Assembly: GCA_030681635.1 (NCBI GenBank)
Contig: JAUXRT010000306.1
Span: 1 to 7,423 of the forward strand
Direction of reading: 5' to 3'
Source: Reyranella sp.
Lineage (GTDB): Bacteria; Pseudomonadota; Alphaproteobacteria; Reyranellales; Reyranellaceae
Length of the DNA stretch: 7,423 nt
This document shows, piece by piece, positions 1-7,047 of this stretch. The position numbers and the translations under genes are program-made. Every line of letters begins with the position of its first letter. The stretch's first letter is position 1. Below the pieces are notes generated by a model. It saw nothing but the letters and a program-made list of their open reading frames with translations. It did no database searches and had not been told where the DNA came from.

Positions 1-301
1 GGAAACCATCTCGATGATGATCCTCACGACCCCGTTCGTGTTCCCGATCGTGGTCGGCCTGGGCTGGGATCCCATCTGGTGGGGGATCGTGCTGACCATC
101 CTCATCGAGGCGGCCCTGGTGACGCCACCGGTCGGCCTCAATCTCTACGTCGTGCAAAGCCTGCGCGCGACGGGCGCCATCGCAGACGTGATCAAGGGGG
201 CATTGCCCTTCGTAGGCGCCATGCTCGTGCTGATCCTGCTGCTCATGGCCTTTCCCGATATCGCCCTGGGCTTGCCGAACTGGGTGATGGGTCGCGGATA
301 G
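1..301 (+). CDS. TRAP transporter large permease (DctM-type), C-terminal fragment
   Basis: This is the last 99 codons of a gene entering from the left edge, read in the frame whose first full codon is at base 2, with TAG at 299-301. TRAP large permeases (DctM/SiaM) form the inner-membrane channel that imports organic acids and similar solutes using an ion gradient and a periplasmic receptor. The fragment shows three hydrophobic segments. It also has the conserved DctM C-terminal pattern: a TTPFVFPIV helix, then LGWDPIWWGIV, then a helix ending in VTPPVGLNLYVV, where the TPPVGLNL motif is the strongest family mark. The final helix (PFVGAMLVLILLLMAFPDIA) and short tail are typical, so the C-terminus is intact. 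A Bug/TctC receptor follows 91 bases downstream. The substrate cannot be inferred, and the N-terminal part and any DctQ/DctP partner lie outside the window. Confidence 0.88.
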   Translation, partial: ETISMMILTTPFVFPIVVGLGWDPIWWGIVLTILIEAALVTPPVGLNLYVVQSLRATGAIADVIKGALPFVGAMLVLILLLMAFPDIALGLPNWVMGRG

Positions 302-381
302 ATCGACCGCTCAAGCTCCTCTGCGATCACCTGTTGCGAAGGCCCGCCGATCACGTTCTTCTACGCCCCGTAAAATGAAAC

Positions 382-387
382 GGGAGG
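382..387 (+). promoter_or_regulatory. Shine-Dalgarno that fixes the start of the TctC-family gene
   Basis: GGGAGG lies 5 bases upstream of the ATG at 393. An in-frame ATG at 375 lies before this site, has no comparable motif upstream and would add six charged residues ahead of the signal peptide. The start at 393 is therefore preferred. A weak 5-bp inverted repeat, CCCGT at 367-371 and ACGGG at 380-384, could pair over part of the site. Confidence 0.7.
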
Positions 388-392
388 AACTC

Positions 393-1358
393 ATGCGTCT
401 GAAGACGATTCTCGCGGGCCTTGTCGGCCTGGGCCTCGCCTCGGGCCCGGCATTTGCCCAATTTCCAGACAAGCCGATCAAGATCATGGCCCCCTATGCC
501 CCGGGCGGAAACATCGACGTCACCTCGCGCATCATCGCCGACAGGCTGAAGGACGTGCTGGGCGTCACCGTGATGGTCGAGAACAAGGCCGGCGCCAGCG
601 GCATGATCGGCAGCGACATCGTCGCCCGCTCCGCCCCCGACGGCTACACCCTGCTGGTGTCGGCCAATTCGCTGGTCGCCGTCCCTGCCATCTATGGCAA
701 CGCGCCCTATGACTGGCGCACCGCCTTCACGCCGATCAGCCACATCCAGCGCGTGCCGGCCGTCCTGCTCGTGACGCCGAATTCCCCGATCAAGACCCTG
801 GCCGACTTCATCGCGCTCGGCCGCGACGGCAAGTTCCCGGTGGCCGATTCCGGCATCGGCACCACCAACCACCTCGCCCTCGAACTGATCGGCGATGCGA
901 CCGGCACGAAGTACACGCTGATCCACTACAAGGGGTCGGGCGCCGCCAGCATCGACGTGATCGCGGGCCAGGTGACGGCCCAGGTCGACCAGGTCAACGC
1001 CGCCATCGGCTACATAAAGAGCGGCAAGTTGCGCGCCATCGCCGTTTCGTCGGACAAGCGCATGCCTGAGCTGCCCGACGTGCCGACGATGAAGGAGTCG
1101 GGCGTCAAGGGACTGGAGAACTTCACCTTCAGCACCTTCACCGGCCTGTTCGGCCCGGCCAAGATGCCGCCCGACGTGGTGGCCAAGCTCAACGCGGCGA
1201 TGGTCAAGGTCCTGAAGGATCCGGCCGTCGTGAAGCGCTTCGCCGATCTCACCGCCGAGGCCTATCCGACCACGCCGCAGGAGACCGCGGCGATGTTCGA
1301 CGCCGAGGACAAGACCGTGGTGCCGCTCATCAAGAAGCTCGGAATCAAGCCGGAGTAA
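393..1358 (+). CDS. Bug/TctC-family tripartite tricarboxylate transporter substrate-binding protein
   Basis: This is a periplasmic solute receptor of 321 residues, the usual length for the family. From the ATG at 393 it begins with a basic n-region (MRLK), a hydrophobic core and AFA at residues 20-22 before QFPDKP, a good signal peptidase I site. The mature protein opens with the family pattern FPDKPIKIMAPYAPGGNID (about 24-42). It continues with VENKAGASGMIG (62-72) and APDGYTLL (81-88), the HYKGSGAASIDVIAGQV segment (178-194), and ELPDVPTMKESG (226-237). Bug proteins typically bind carboxylates or amides, and many are encoded without TctA/TctB; no TctA/TctB gene is seen here. It follows a TRAP permease gene and precedes a DMT gene by 7 bases, so co-transcription is likely. 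The ligand is unknown. The family assignment is firm; any functional link to the TRAP permease is inference. Confidence 0.93.
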   Translation: MRLKTILAGLVGLGLASGPAFAQFPDKPIKIMAPYAPGGNIDVTSRIIADRLKDVLGVTVMVENKAGASGMIGSDIVARSAPDGYTLLVSANSLVAVPAIYGNAPYDWRTAFTPISHIQRVPAVLLVTPNSPIKTLADFIALGRDGKFPVADSGIGTTNHLALELIGDATGTKYTLIHYKGSGAASIDVIAGQVTAQVDQVNAAIGYIKSGKLRAIAVSSDKRMPELPDVPTMKESGVKGLENFTFSTFTGLFGPAKMPPDVVAKLNAAMVKVLKDPAVVKRFADLTAEAYPTTPQETAAMFDAEDKTVVPLIKKLGIKPE

Positions 1359-1365
1359 ACGATCG

Positions 1366-1725
1366 ATGACCTGGCTGCCTCCCGCCATCACGCCCATCGT
1401 CCTGTTGTTGATCTCCAACGTCTTCATGACGTTTGCCTGGTATGGGCATCTGAAGTTCACCGACAGGCCGCTGTGGCTGGTGGTGGTGGCAAGCTGGGGC
1501 ATCGCCTTCGTGGAATACTGCTTCGCCGTGCCCGCCAATCGCTGGGGGCACACGGTCTATTCCGCCGCCGAGCTAAAAACCATGCAGGAGGTGATCACGC
1601 TCACCGTGTTCGCCGCCTTCTCGGTCCTCTATCTCGGCGAGCGCTTCACGCTCAATCACCTGGTGGGCTTCGGCCTGATCTGCGCCGGCGCCTTCTTCGT
1701 CTTCAAGGGACCGATTCCTTCCTGA
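1366..1725 (+). CDS. DMT-family small membrane protein (DUF486)
   Basis: This 119-residue protein is almost entirely membrane-embedded, with four predicted helices at about 8-25, 36-55, 75-91 and 97-115. That is the half-size architecture of small DMT superfamily members. Marks of the DUF486 group are FAWYGHLKF (23-31), SWGIAFVEYCFAVPANRWG (43-61) and LKTMQEVITLTVF (70-82), followed by LGERFTLNHLVGF. The family has no established substrate, so transport is assumed only from its relatives. The start is supported by GGAG at 1352-1355, which lies inside the last codons of the upstream receptor gene and directly before its TAA, with 10 bases to the ATG. Only 7 bases separate the genes, suggesting translational coupling. 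A role together with the TctC-like protein is possible but unproven. Confidence 0.88.
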   Translation: MTWLPPAITPIVLLLISNVFMTFAWYGHLKFTDRPLWLVVVASWGIAFVEYCFAVPANRWGHTVYSAAELKTMQEVITLTVFAAFSVLYLGERFTLNHLVGFGLICAGAFFVFKGPIPS

Positions 1726-1791
1726 CGAAAATCCGTTCCGTCGCGGGATGAGGCTGACTTATCCTGCGTAGTCCCTTCAGGGGAGCGGCGT
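1726..1791 (+). promoter_or_regulatory. Leader of the GT39 gene with Shine-Dalgarno supporting a GTG start
   Basis: This 66-base gap holds AGGGGAG at 1779-1785, spaced 6 bases from the GTG at 1792. The next in-frame ATG is codon 47, already past the first membrane helix, so GTG is the credible start. I see no convincing promoter or terminator; TATCCT near 1760 is a weak -10-like match without a clear -35. Either read-through from the upstream genes or an unrecognised promoter could drive the gene. Confidence 0.5.
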
Positions 1792-3552
1792 GTGGCGGAC
1801 CTTCGGACCAGACGGCGGCTGGAAGCGGCGGGACTGGCCGTCGTGCTGGCAATTGCCGCCGTCCTGCGGCTGTGGCGCCTCGAGGACAATGGCTTCGGCA
1901 CCGAGTATTACGCCGCCGGCGTGCGCAGCATGCTGCAGGGCGGCTGGCTGTTCTTCTACAACGCCTTCGATCCGGCGGGCTTCATCTCCCTCGACAAGCC
2001 GCCGATCGCCTTCTGGATCCAGACAGGCTTCGCCTCCCTGCTGGGCTTCAGCGGCTGGACCATCCACCTGCCGCAGGCGCTGGCCGGCGTGGCCTCGGTG
2101 GCGATCCTCCATCGCCTCGTGCGCCGGCCGTTCGGCATCGCCGCGGGCCTGACCGCCGCCCTCCTGCTCGCCATCACGCCCATCGCGGTGGCGATCGACC
2201 GCTCCAACAACGCCGACTCCTGGCTGGTGTTCTTCCTGCTGCTGGCGGCCGTCCTGGCGGCGCGCGGGCGCGGCCTGTCCTTTGTCCTGGCGATGGTCCT
2301 GCTGGGCGTCGCCTTCAACGTGAAGATGCTGGCCGCCCTGGTGTGCGGCCCGGCGCTGGCCGCAGCCTACCTTGCGGCGGCGCCCTTCGACTGGCGCCGG
2401 CATCTGATCTGGCTGTCGGCGGGCGCTGCCGCGCTCATCGTCGTCGGGCTTTCCTGGGCGGTCGCCTTCGATCTCACGCCGCGGGATCATCGGCCCTATG
2501 CCGGCAGCAGCACCGGCAACTCGATGCTCGAACTGATCGTCCAGCACAACGGTCTCGACCGCTTCGTGCGGCCCGAGGCGGCGGCGCCCTCAGCAACGCC
2601 CTCGGCGCCCCGTTATGACGGCGTTCCGGTCGGCGTGCTCCGGCTCGCCCAGCCGATGCTGGCCGGCCAGTTCGCCTGGATGCTGCCACTCGCAGTGTTG
2701 GGCGCCGTGCTGGCGTGGCGGCGGCGGCGCGCCGCCGTGGTGCTGTGGGGCACCTGGGCGCTGGCCTATGGCATCGTCTACAGCACTGCCGGCGGCATCT
2801 TCCATCTCTACTATCTGGCGACACTCGCGCCGCCGCTGGCCGCCCTTGCCGCCATCGGCGGCATCGAGCTGTGGCGCCGCGGCTCCCGCCACCTTGCGGT
2901 CGGCCTCGCGGTCACCGCGCTGTGGCAGGCCTATCTCGTCGGCCTGTCGCTGGGCTGGGACGCACCCTGGATCGGCTTTCCGGCGGTGGGCCTGCTGGCC
3001 GGTGCCGCCGTGCTGTGGCGCGACAAGCGGCCGCCGGCGTTGATCGGCGGCGTGGCCTTGCTGGTCCTGCCGGTCGCCTGGGCCACCAGCGCGATCTTCT
3101 CGCCGGGCAATCTCACCCTGCCGTCGGCCAGCCTGCCGCGCTGGCTCGGCCTCGACGACGGCCGCGGCCCGGTTCTGTCGCACAACTTCAGGCCGCTGAC
3201 CGACGATCCCAAGCTGCGGGCTTTCCTGCAGGAACATCGCGGCCGAGCGCGCTTCCTGGCCGCGGCGCCCAATGCCCTGTTGGCAGCACCTCTCATCGTG
3301 CGCACCGGCGCGCCCGCCCTGGCGTTCGGCGGCTATCTCGGCAACGATCCGGTCATGAGCGTAGATGCCTTCGCCAAGCGGGTCGAAAACGGCGACGTGC
3401 GCTTCGTCGTGCTGGGCACCGCGCGCCGCTCGCGCGGCTTCGAGGCCTGGGTGCGCGCGCATGGCGTGCCGGTCGACCCGGTGCTGTGGCGCTCGCTGCC
3501 CCAGGAGCCGCGCCGCACGATCGCGCTCTACGACCTCGCGCCGCCGCGCTAG
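1792..3552 (+). CDS. GT39-family (PMT_2/YkcB-like) membrane glycosyltransferase
   Basis: This 586-residue polytopic membrane protein belongs to the ArnT/PMT fold group, which transfers sugars from polyprenyl-phosphate donors to acceptors on the outer face of the inner membrane. A first helix (about 13-27) leads into the periplasmic loop GTEYYAAGVRSML (36-48). FDPAGFISLDKPPIAFWIQ (59-77), the motif shared by YkcB-like proteins, follows. Next come LPQALAGV (93-100), RRPFGIAAGL (111-120), AIDRSNNADSWLV (134-146) and FNVKMLAA (175-182). Further helices include GGIFHLYYLATLAPPLAAL (334-352). The soluble C-terminal part (about 440-586) has AAPNALLAAPLIVRTG and FGGYLGNDPV, also typical of the YkcB group. 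E38 or nearby acidic residues may serve as catalytic base by analogy with ArnT. Donor and acceptor are unknown, and no flippase or GT2 partner lies nearby. Its TAG overlaps the stop of the convergent PepSY gene. Confidence 0.88.
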   Translation: MADLRTRRRLEAAGLAVVLAIAAVLRLWRLEDNGFGTEYYAAGVRSMLQGGWLFFYNAFDPAGFISLDKPPIAFWIQTGFASLLGFSGWTIHLPQALAGVASVAILHRLVRRPFGIAAGLTAALLLAITPIAVAIDRSNNADSWLVFFLLLAAVLAARGRGLSFVLAMVLLGVAFNVKMLAALVCGPALAAAYLAAAPFDWRRHLIWLSAGAAALIVVGLSWAVAFDLTPRDHRPYAGSSTGNSMLELIVQHNGLDRFVRPEAAAPSATPSAPRYDGVPVGVLRLAQPMLAGQFAWMLPLAVLGAVLAWRRRRAAVVLWGTWALAYGIVYSTAGGIFHLYYLATLAPPLAALAAIGGIELWRRGSRHLAVGLAVTALWQAYLVGLSLGWDAPWIGFPAVGLLAGAAVLWRDKRPPALIGGVALLVLPVAWATSAIFSPGNLTLPSASLPRWLGLDDGRGPVLSHNFRPLTDDPKLRAFLQEHRGRARFLAAAPNALLAAPLIVRTGAPALAFGGYLGNDPVMSVDAFAKRVENGDVRFVVLGTARRSRGFEAWVRAHGVPVDPVLWRSLPQEPRRTIALYDLAPPR

Positions 3553-4832
3553 TCGGCGGCCTTGGTCAGGCCGGCTGCCTGCAGGATCGCCTGTTTCGCC
3601 CGCTCGCCGGCCCGACGGCGGCGGCGCTTGATCCACCACATCAGGAAGCCGGTCACGGCGAACACCGGAATGATCACGCCCGAGACGAAGACCAGGAATT
3701 TATAAGTGCCGCCCAAGCCGATGCCGTAATGCAGGGCGCGTTGCCAGGCGATGATCGATTCGCCGGTCGACAGCGTCCGCGGATCGAAGACGTCGACCAC
3801 GCTTTGACGCCACGGATCGATGATCACGGTGATGATCGGCGCGCCCTCGACATGGCCCGGGCGGATCATCCCGAGGCGCAGCGCCTGATCGGGCCGCACC
3901 GGCAGGAAGGCATTGAGGAATCGCGCGTCGGGCACGCGCTGCCGGGCCAGATCGATCGCGGCATCGAGCGTGATCGGCGTCGCTCCGCGCACGGGCTCGA
4001 CGCGGGCCTGGAACAGGGCGGCGCGCATGTCGCGACCCGGCCAGACGGTGTTGACCGCGGCCGAGATCTGCTGCGGGAAGGAGAGATAGACGCCGGTGAA
4101 GTTCACCAGCATGAACAGCAGCAGGCTCCAGATGCCGAGCGCGCCGTGCAGCTCGCGGTTCAGCCGCAGTCCCTTGGCTTTGCGGCGCACGGCGAAGGCT
4201 GCTTTCCACTGGCCCGGCCGCGGCCACCAGAGATAGAGTCCCGAGCATCCAAGCACGAGCAGGGCGACGCCCAGCCATCCCACCAGCTCGCGGCCGAGGC
4301 CGCCGGCGATGAAGAGGTGGCCATGCAGATCGTGGAAGAAGCGCACCCAGCCCGTCATTGCCTGCTGCGTTTCGAGCAGCTGCAGCGACACCGGATCGAT
4401 CAGGATTTGCAGGCTGCCGGCAAACGGGCTCCGCGTCGGCACCTGGCCCTGGGCCTGGCCTCCCCCTTGGGGAGCGCCCTGTTGACCGCCGCGGACCTGC
4501 GGACGTTCGCCCGCCATGCCCGGCCGCGACAGCCGCACCGCCGCCGGTTCGCCCGGCTCGATCGGCCAGCGCACGGCGATGGGAATACGGCCCGGGTCCT
4601 TGGTCGCGCCCTTTGCCGCCTCGATCAGTTCGGACGGCGAGCGCCATTCGCCGACGGCCGTCGCCGGCGGGTCGCCCTGCCCCAGCAGATGCTCGATGTC
4701 GTGGGCATAGACCAGCACCGCGCCGGTGATGCCCATCATCACCAGCGGCAACAGCAGGATCAGGCCGACCCAGAGATGGAGCTGTTGCAGCCAATAGCGA
4801 AACGTACGGCGCTGCGGCCTGGGTCCAGCCAT
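3549..4832 (-). CDS. PepSY-TM domain membrane protein, possible inner-membrane ferric reductase/iron-uptake factor
   Basis: This 427-residue protein has the PepSY-associated TM layout: helices at about 18-42, 183-203, 232-254 and 378-401, with large periplasmic regions between the first and second and between the third and fourth. Conserved-type histidines sit at membrane edges: H19 (LHLWVG), H167/H170/H172 (FFHDLHGHLF), H229 (ELHGALGIW) and H368 (LHYGIGLGG). Such histidines in related proteins are thought to bind haem and support reduction of ferric siderophores or iron (FoxB/FpvG/PiuB-like). A Gly/Gln-rich stretch at about 114-130 lies in the first periplasmic region and looks like a low-complexity linker. 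The start at 4832 has GAGG (4838-4841) 5 bases upstream. It follows feoB by 71 bases on the same strand, supporting an iron role; reductase activity is inference. A basic tail (KRRRRRAGERAK) is probably cytoplasmic. Confidence 0.85.
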   Translation of the reverse strand: MAGPRPQRRTFRYWLQQLHLWVGLILLLPLVMMGITGAVLVYAHDIEHLLGQGDPPATAVGEWRSPSELIEAAKGATKDPGRIPIAVRWPIEPGEPAAVRLSRPGMAGERPQVRGGQQGAPQGGGQAQGQVPTRSPFAGSLQILIDPVSLQLLETQQAMTGWVRFFHDLHGHLFIAGGLGRELVGWLGVALLVLGCSGLYLWWPRPGQWKAAFAVRRKAKGLRLNRELHGALGIWSLLLFMLVNFTGVYLSFPQQISAAVNTVWPGRDMRAALFQARVEPVRGATPITLDAAIDLARQRVPDARFLNAFLPVRPDQALRLGMIRPGHVEGAPIITVIIDPWRQSVVDVFDPRTLSTGESIIAWQRALHYGIGLGGTYKFLVFVSGVIIPVFAVTGFLMWWIKRRRRRAGERAKQAILQAAGLTKAAD

Positions 4833-4903
4833 GACGACCTCGGGTGATGGTGACGAGGGCTGGCGGCAGCTGACCCGGAGTTATTACGGAAGAAGACCGC
4901 CCG
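4833..4903 (-). other. feoB-PepSY intergenic spacer, no feoC
   Basis: These 71 bases separate the feoB stop from the PepSY start. No open frame resembling FeoC and no hairpin followed by a T-run is visible, so read-through from feoB into the PepSY gene is plausible. The only recognisable element is the PepSY Shine-Dalgarno, GAGG at 4838-4841. Confidence 0.55.
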
Positions 4904-6772
4904 CTATCCCCCGCCGAACGCCCGGGCGACCTGATAGGTGATCAGCGCCGCCACATAGGCCAGCGCCAGCATGTAGAAGAAGGTCACCCACATCCATTTC
5001 CAGCTGCCGGTCTCGCGCCGGATGACGGCCAGGGTCGAGGCGCATTGCGGCGCGAACACGTACCAGGCAAGCAGCGCCAGCGCGGTGCCGAGGCTCCACT
5101 GGCCGGCCACGATCTGGCCGATCTTCTCGGCGGCACCCTCGCCGCCGTCGATGGCGTAGATCGTACCCAGCGCCCCCACCGCCACTTCGCGCGCCGCCAT
5201 GCCGGGGATCAGCGCCACGTTGATCTGCCAGTTGAAGCCGAGCGGCTCGGTGATCGGCTGGATGGCCGAGCCGATCATGGCGGCCAGGCTGTAGCTGATT
5301 GCGGGTTCGGTCGCGCCCTCGGGCGGCTGCGGGAAGGACGCCAGCACCCAGATCAGGACCATCATGGAAAGAATCGTGGTGCCGGCGCGCTTGAGGAAGA
5401 TGGTGGCGCGCGTCCACAGGCCGATCGCCAGGCTCCTGGCCTGCGGGATCTTGTAATCCGGCAGCTCGAGCATGAAGGGCTCGCCCACCGAGTGGCGCCA
5501 GATCAGGCGCTTCAGCACGAACGAGACGCTGAGCGCGCCGACGATGCCGGCCGCATAAAGGCCGAACATGACGAGACCCTGCAGGCCGACGAAGCCCCAG
5601 ACATCGCGATCGGGAATGAAGGCGCCGATGATCAGCGTGTAGACCGGGATGCGCGCCGAGCAGGTCATCAGCGGCGCCACCAGGATGGTGGTGAGGCGAT
5701 CGCGCCGATCGTCGATCACGCGCGTCGACATGATGCCGGGAATGGCGCAGGCGAAGGACGACAGCAGCGGAATGAAGGCGCGGCCGTGCAGGCCGGCGCC
5801 GCCCATGATGCGATCCATCAGGAACGCCGCACGCGCCATGTAGCCCAGGTCTTCCAGGACCAGGATGAAGAAGAAGAGAATGACGATCTGCGGCAGGAAC
5901 ACGATCACGCTGCCGACACCCGCGATCAGCCCGTCCTTGAGAAAACTTTTCAGCAGGTCAGGCAACGGCGCCGCTCCGACCAGGGCGCCGAGCCAGGTGA
6001 AGCCTGCGGCGATGGCGTCCATCGCCGGGCGTGCCCAGGCGAACACCGCCTGGAACATGATGAACAGGATGGCGAGCAGGATGACGAGCCCGGCCACGGG
6101 ATGCAGCAGCACGGCATCGGCCCGCGCCGTGCCGAGGTCGCGTTCGCCGCTGCGGCGCACGACGATGCGCAGCAGCCGGTCGGCCTCGTGCTGGCCGCCA
6201 CGCAGCTCGCCGGCATCGGGAACCTGCCACGAGGCGGCGCCGGCCACCGGCAGGTTGGCGACGGCGCTGTCGATCTTGGCCAGCAGGGCATCGATGCCAC
6301 CGCGGCGCACCGCGATCGAGCTCACGACCGGTACGCCGAGCTCACGCGCGAGACGGTCGGCGTCGATCTCGATGCCGCGCTTGCGCGCGATGTCCATCAT
6401 GTTGAGCGACAGCATCACCGGCCGGCCGACGCGCTTCAGCTCCAGCGCGAGGCGAAGCGCCAGGCGCAGGTTGGTGGCGTCGGCGACGCAGACGATCAGG
6501 TCGGGAGCCGCTTCGCCTTCCAGGCGCCCAAGCACGACATCGCGCGTGATCTCCTCGTCGGGCGACCGCGCGCGCAATGAATAGGTGCCGGGCAGATCGA
6601 CGATCTGCAGGCTACGGCCGGCCGGCGTGGTGAGGCGGCCCGTCTTCTTCTCGACCGTCACGCCGGGATAGTTGGCGACCTTCTGGCGGCTGCCGGTGAG
6701 GGCGTTGAACAACGCCGTCTTGCCGCAGTTGGGATTGCCGACCAGCGCAATTGTCGGTGTGGCGGCACTCAT
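4904..6772 (-). CDS. feoB: Ferrous iron transport protein B (FeoB), short form
   Basis: This is the inner-membrane Fe2+ importer with an N-terminal G domain, 622 residues from the ATG at 6772. G-protein motifs are all visible: G1 GNPNCGKT (12-19), G2 with T39 in NYPGVTVE, G3 DLPGTYS (59-65), G4 NMMD (124-127) and G5-like SSIA (151-154). The membrane part has the two Gate-type segments, LLSSFACAIPGIMSTR (336-351, C342 and P345) and APLMTCSARIPVYTLIIGAF (366-385, C371). The C-terminal APQCASTLAVIRRETGSWKW (574-593) is also typical. E. coli FeoB is about 150 residues longer; this one stops soon after the last helix and lacks the cysteine-bearing cytoplasmic tail. The start is set by ATGA overlap with feoA and GAGG at 6780-6783. 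The frame stays open upstream for 99 codons, but that part lies over feoA and resembles nothing. Confidence 0.97.
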   Translation of the reverse strand: MSAATPTIALVGNPNCGKTALFNALTGSRQKVANYPGVTVEKKTGRLTTPAGRSLQIVDLPGTYSLRARSPDEEITRDVVLGRLEGEAAPDLIVCVADATNLRLALRLALELKRVGRPVMLSLNMMDIARKRGIEIDADRLARELGVPVVSSIAVRRGGIDALLAKIDSAVANLPVAGAASWQVPDAGELRGGQHEADRLLRIVVRRSGERDLGTARADAVLLHPVAGLVILLAILFIMFQAVFAWARPAMDAIAAGFTWLGALVGAAPLPDLLKSFLKDGLIAGVGSVIVFLPQIVILFFFILVLEDLGYMARAAFLMDRIMGGAGLHGRAFIPLLSSFACAIPGIMSTRVIDDRRDRLTTILVAPLMTCSARIPVYTLIIGAFIPDRDVWGFVGLQGLVMFGLYAAGIVGALSVSFVLKRLIWRHSVGEPFMLELPDYKIPQARSLAIGLWTRATIFLKRAGTTILSMMVLIWVLASFPQPPEGATEPAISYSLAAMIGSAIQPITEPLGFNWQINVALIPGMAAREVAVGALGTIYAIDGGEGAAEKIGQIVAGQWSLGTALALLAWYVFAPQCASTLAVIRRETGSWKWMWVTFFYMLALAYVAALITYQVARAFGGG

Positions 6773-7047
6773 GACGGGACCTCGGCACTCACCAGGATCG
6801 CCATGGCCTCGCGCCGGCGCAGCGCGATCGTGGCATGCGCCACCCGCACCGCGATCGGATCGCTGCCGAACAGCCCCTGATGAAGAAGCTCGACATCGGC
6901 GCCCTCGACGAAACCCAGTTCGATCAGCCGGCGCTCCAGCTCGGGCCCCGGCAGGCCAATTCCGGCGCCCTCGACGGCGAGCGCCTCGATGCGGCCGCGA
7001 AAGCCCACACGTGCGTCGCCTAGTGCTATGGTTGGTTTGGAAGACAT
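6769..7047 (-). CDS. feoA: Ferrous iron transport protein A (FeoA)
   Basis: This 92-residue, small cytoplasmic protein has the FeoA SH3-like fold and is thought to bind or regulate FeoB. The recognisable core runs IALGDARVGFRGRIEAL (7-23), ELERRLIELGFVEGADVELLH (36-56), FGSDPIAVRVAHATIALRRREAMAILV (60-86). The L-ELGF-EG-D-E pattern and the DPIAVRV strand followed by a basic, alanine-rich segment are the clearest family marks. The stop TGA overlaps the feoB ATG as ATGA (6769-6772), so translation is probably coupled. The ATG at 7047 has no clear Shine-Dalgarno. It sits directly beside a Fur-like palindrome and about a dozen bases from a good -10, which suggests a nearly leaderless message. No later ATG in the frame would preserve the first strand, so 7047 is the best start. 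Confidence 0.92.
   Translation of the reverse strand: MSSKPTIALGDARVGFRGRIEALAVEGAGIGLPGPELERRLIELGFVEGADVELLHQGLFGSDPIAVRVAHATIALRRREAMAILVSAEVPS

Noticed and set aside
375..392. Alternative ATG at 375 for the TctC-family receptor
   Set aside because: It would put charged residues before the signal peptide and place the Shine-Dalgarno inside the coding region.
351..1553. 400-codon minus-strand open frame opposite the TctC and DMT genes
   Set aside because: Its translation is low-complexity and rich in Arg, Gly, His and Asp, as expected for the antisense of a GC-rich gene. The opposite strand carries clear family motifs.
1773..1783. CCCTTCAGGGG inverted repeat before the GT39 start as a terminator or regulatory hairpin
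   Set aside because: The stem is only three to four pairs with a very tight loop and no T-run; the G-rich arm is simply the Shine-Dalgarno.
1726..1791. Promoter for the GT39 gene
   Set aside because: Only a weak TATCCT match was found, with no convincing -35 at the right distance.
2715..4847. 710-codon plus-strand open frame spanning the GT39 end and the PepSY gene
   Set aside because: It overlaps two recognisable genes in other frames, and its translation is Arg/Ala/His-rich without any domain pattern.
4862..4873. GCTGGCGGCAGC hairpin between feoB and the PepSY gene as a terminator
   Set aside because: The stem is four pairs with no T-run on the minus strand, too weak to call.
5045..6580. 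511-codon plus-strand open frame opposite feoB
   Set aside because: This is an antisense shadow of feoB; the composition is dominated by Asp, His, Gln, Arg and Gly, with no motif.
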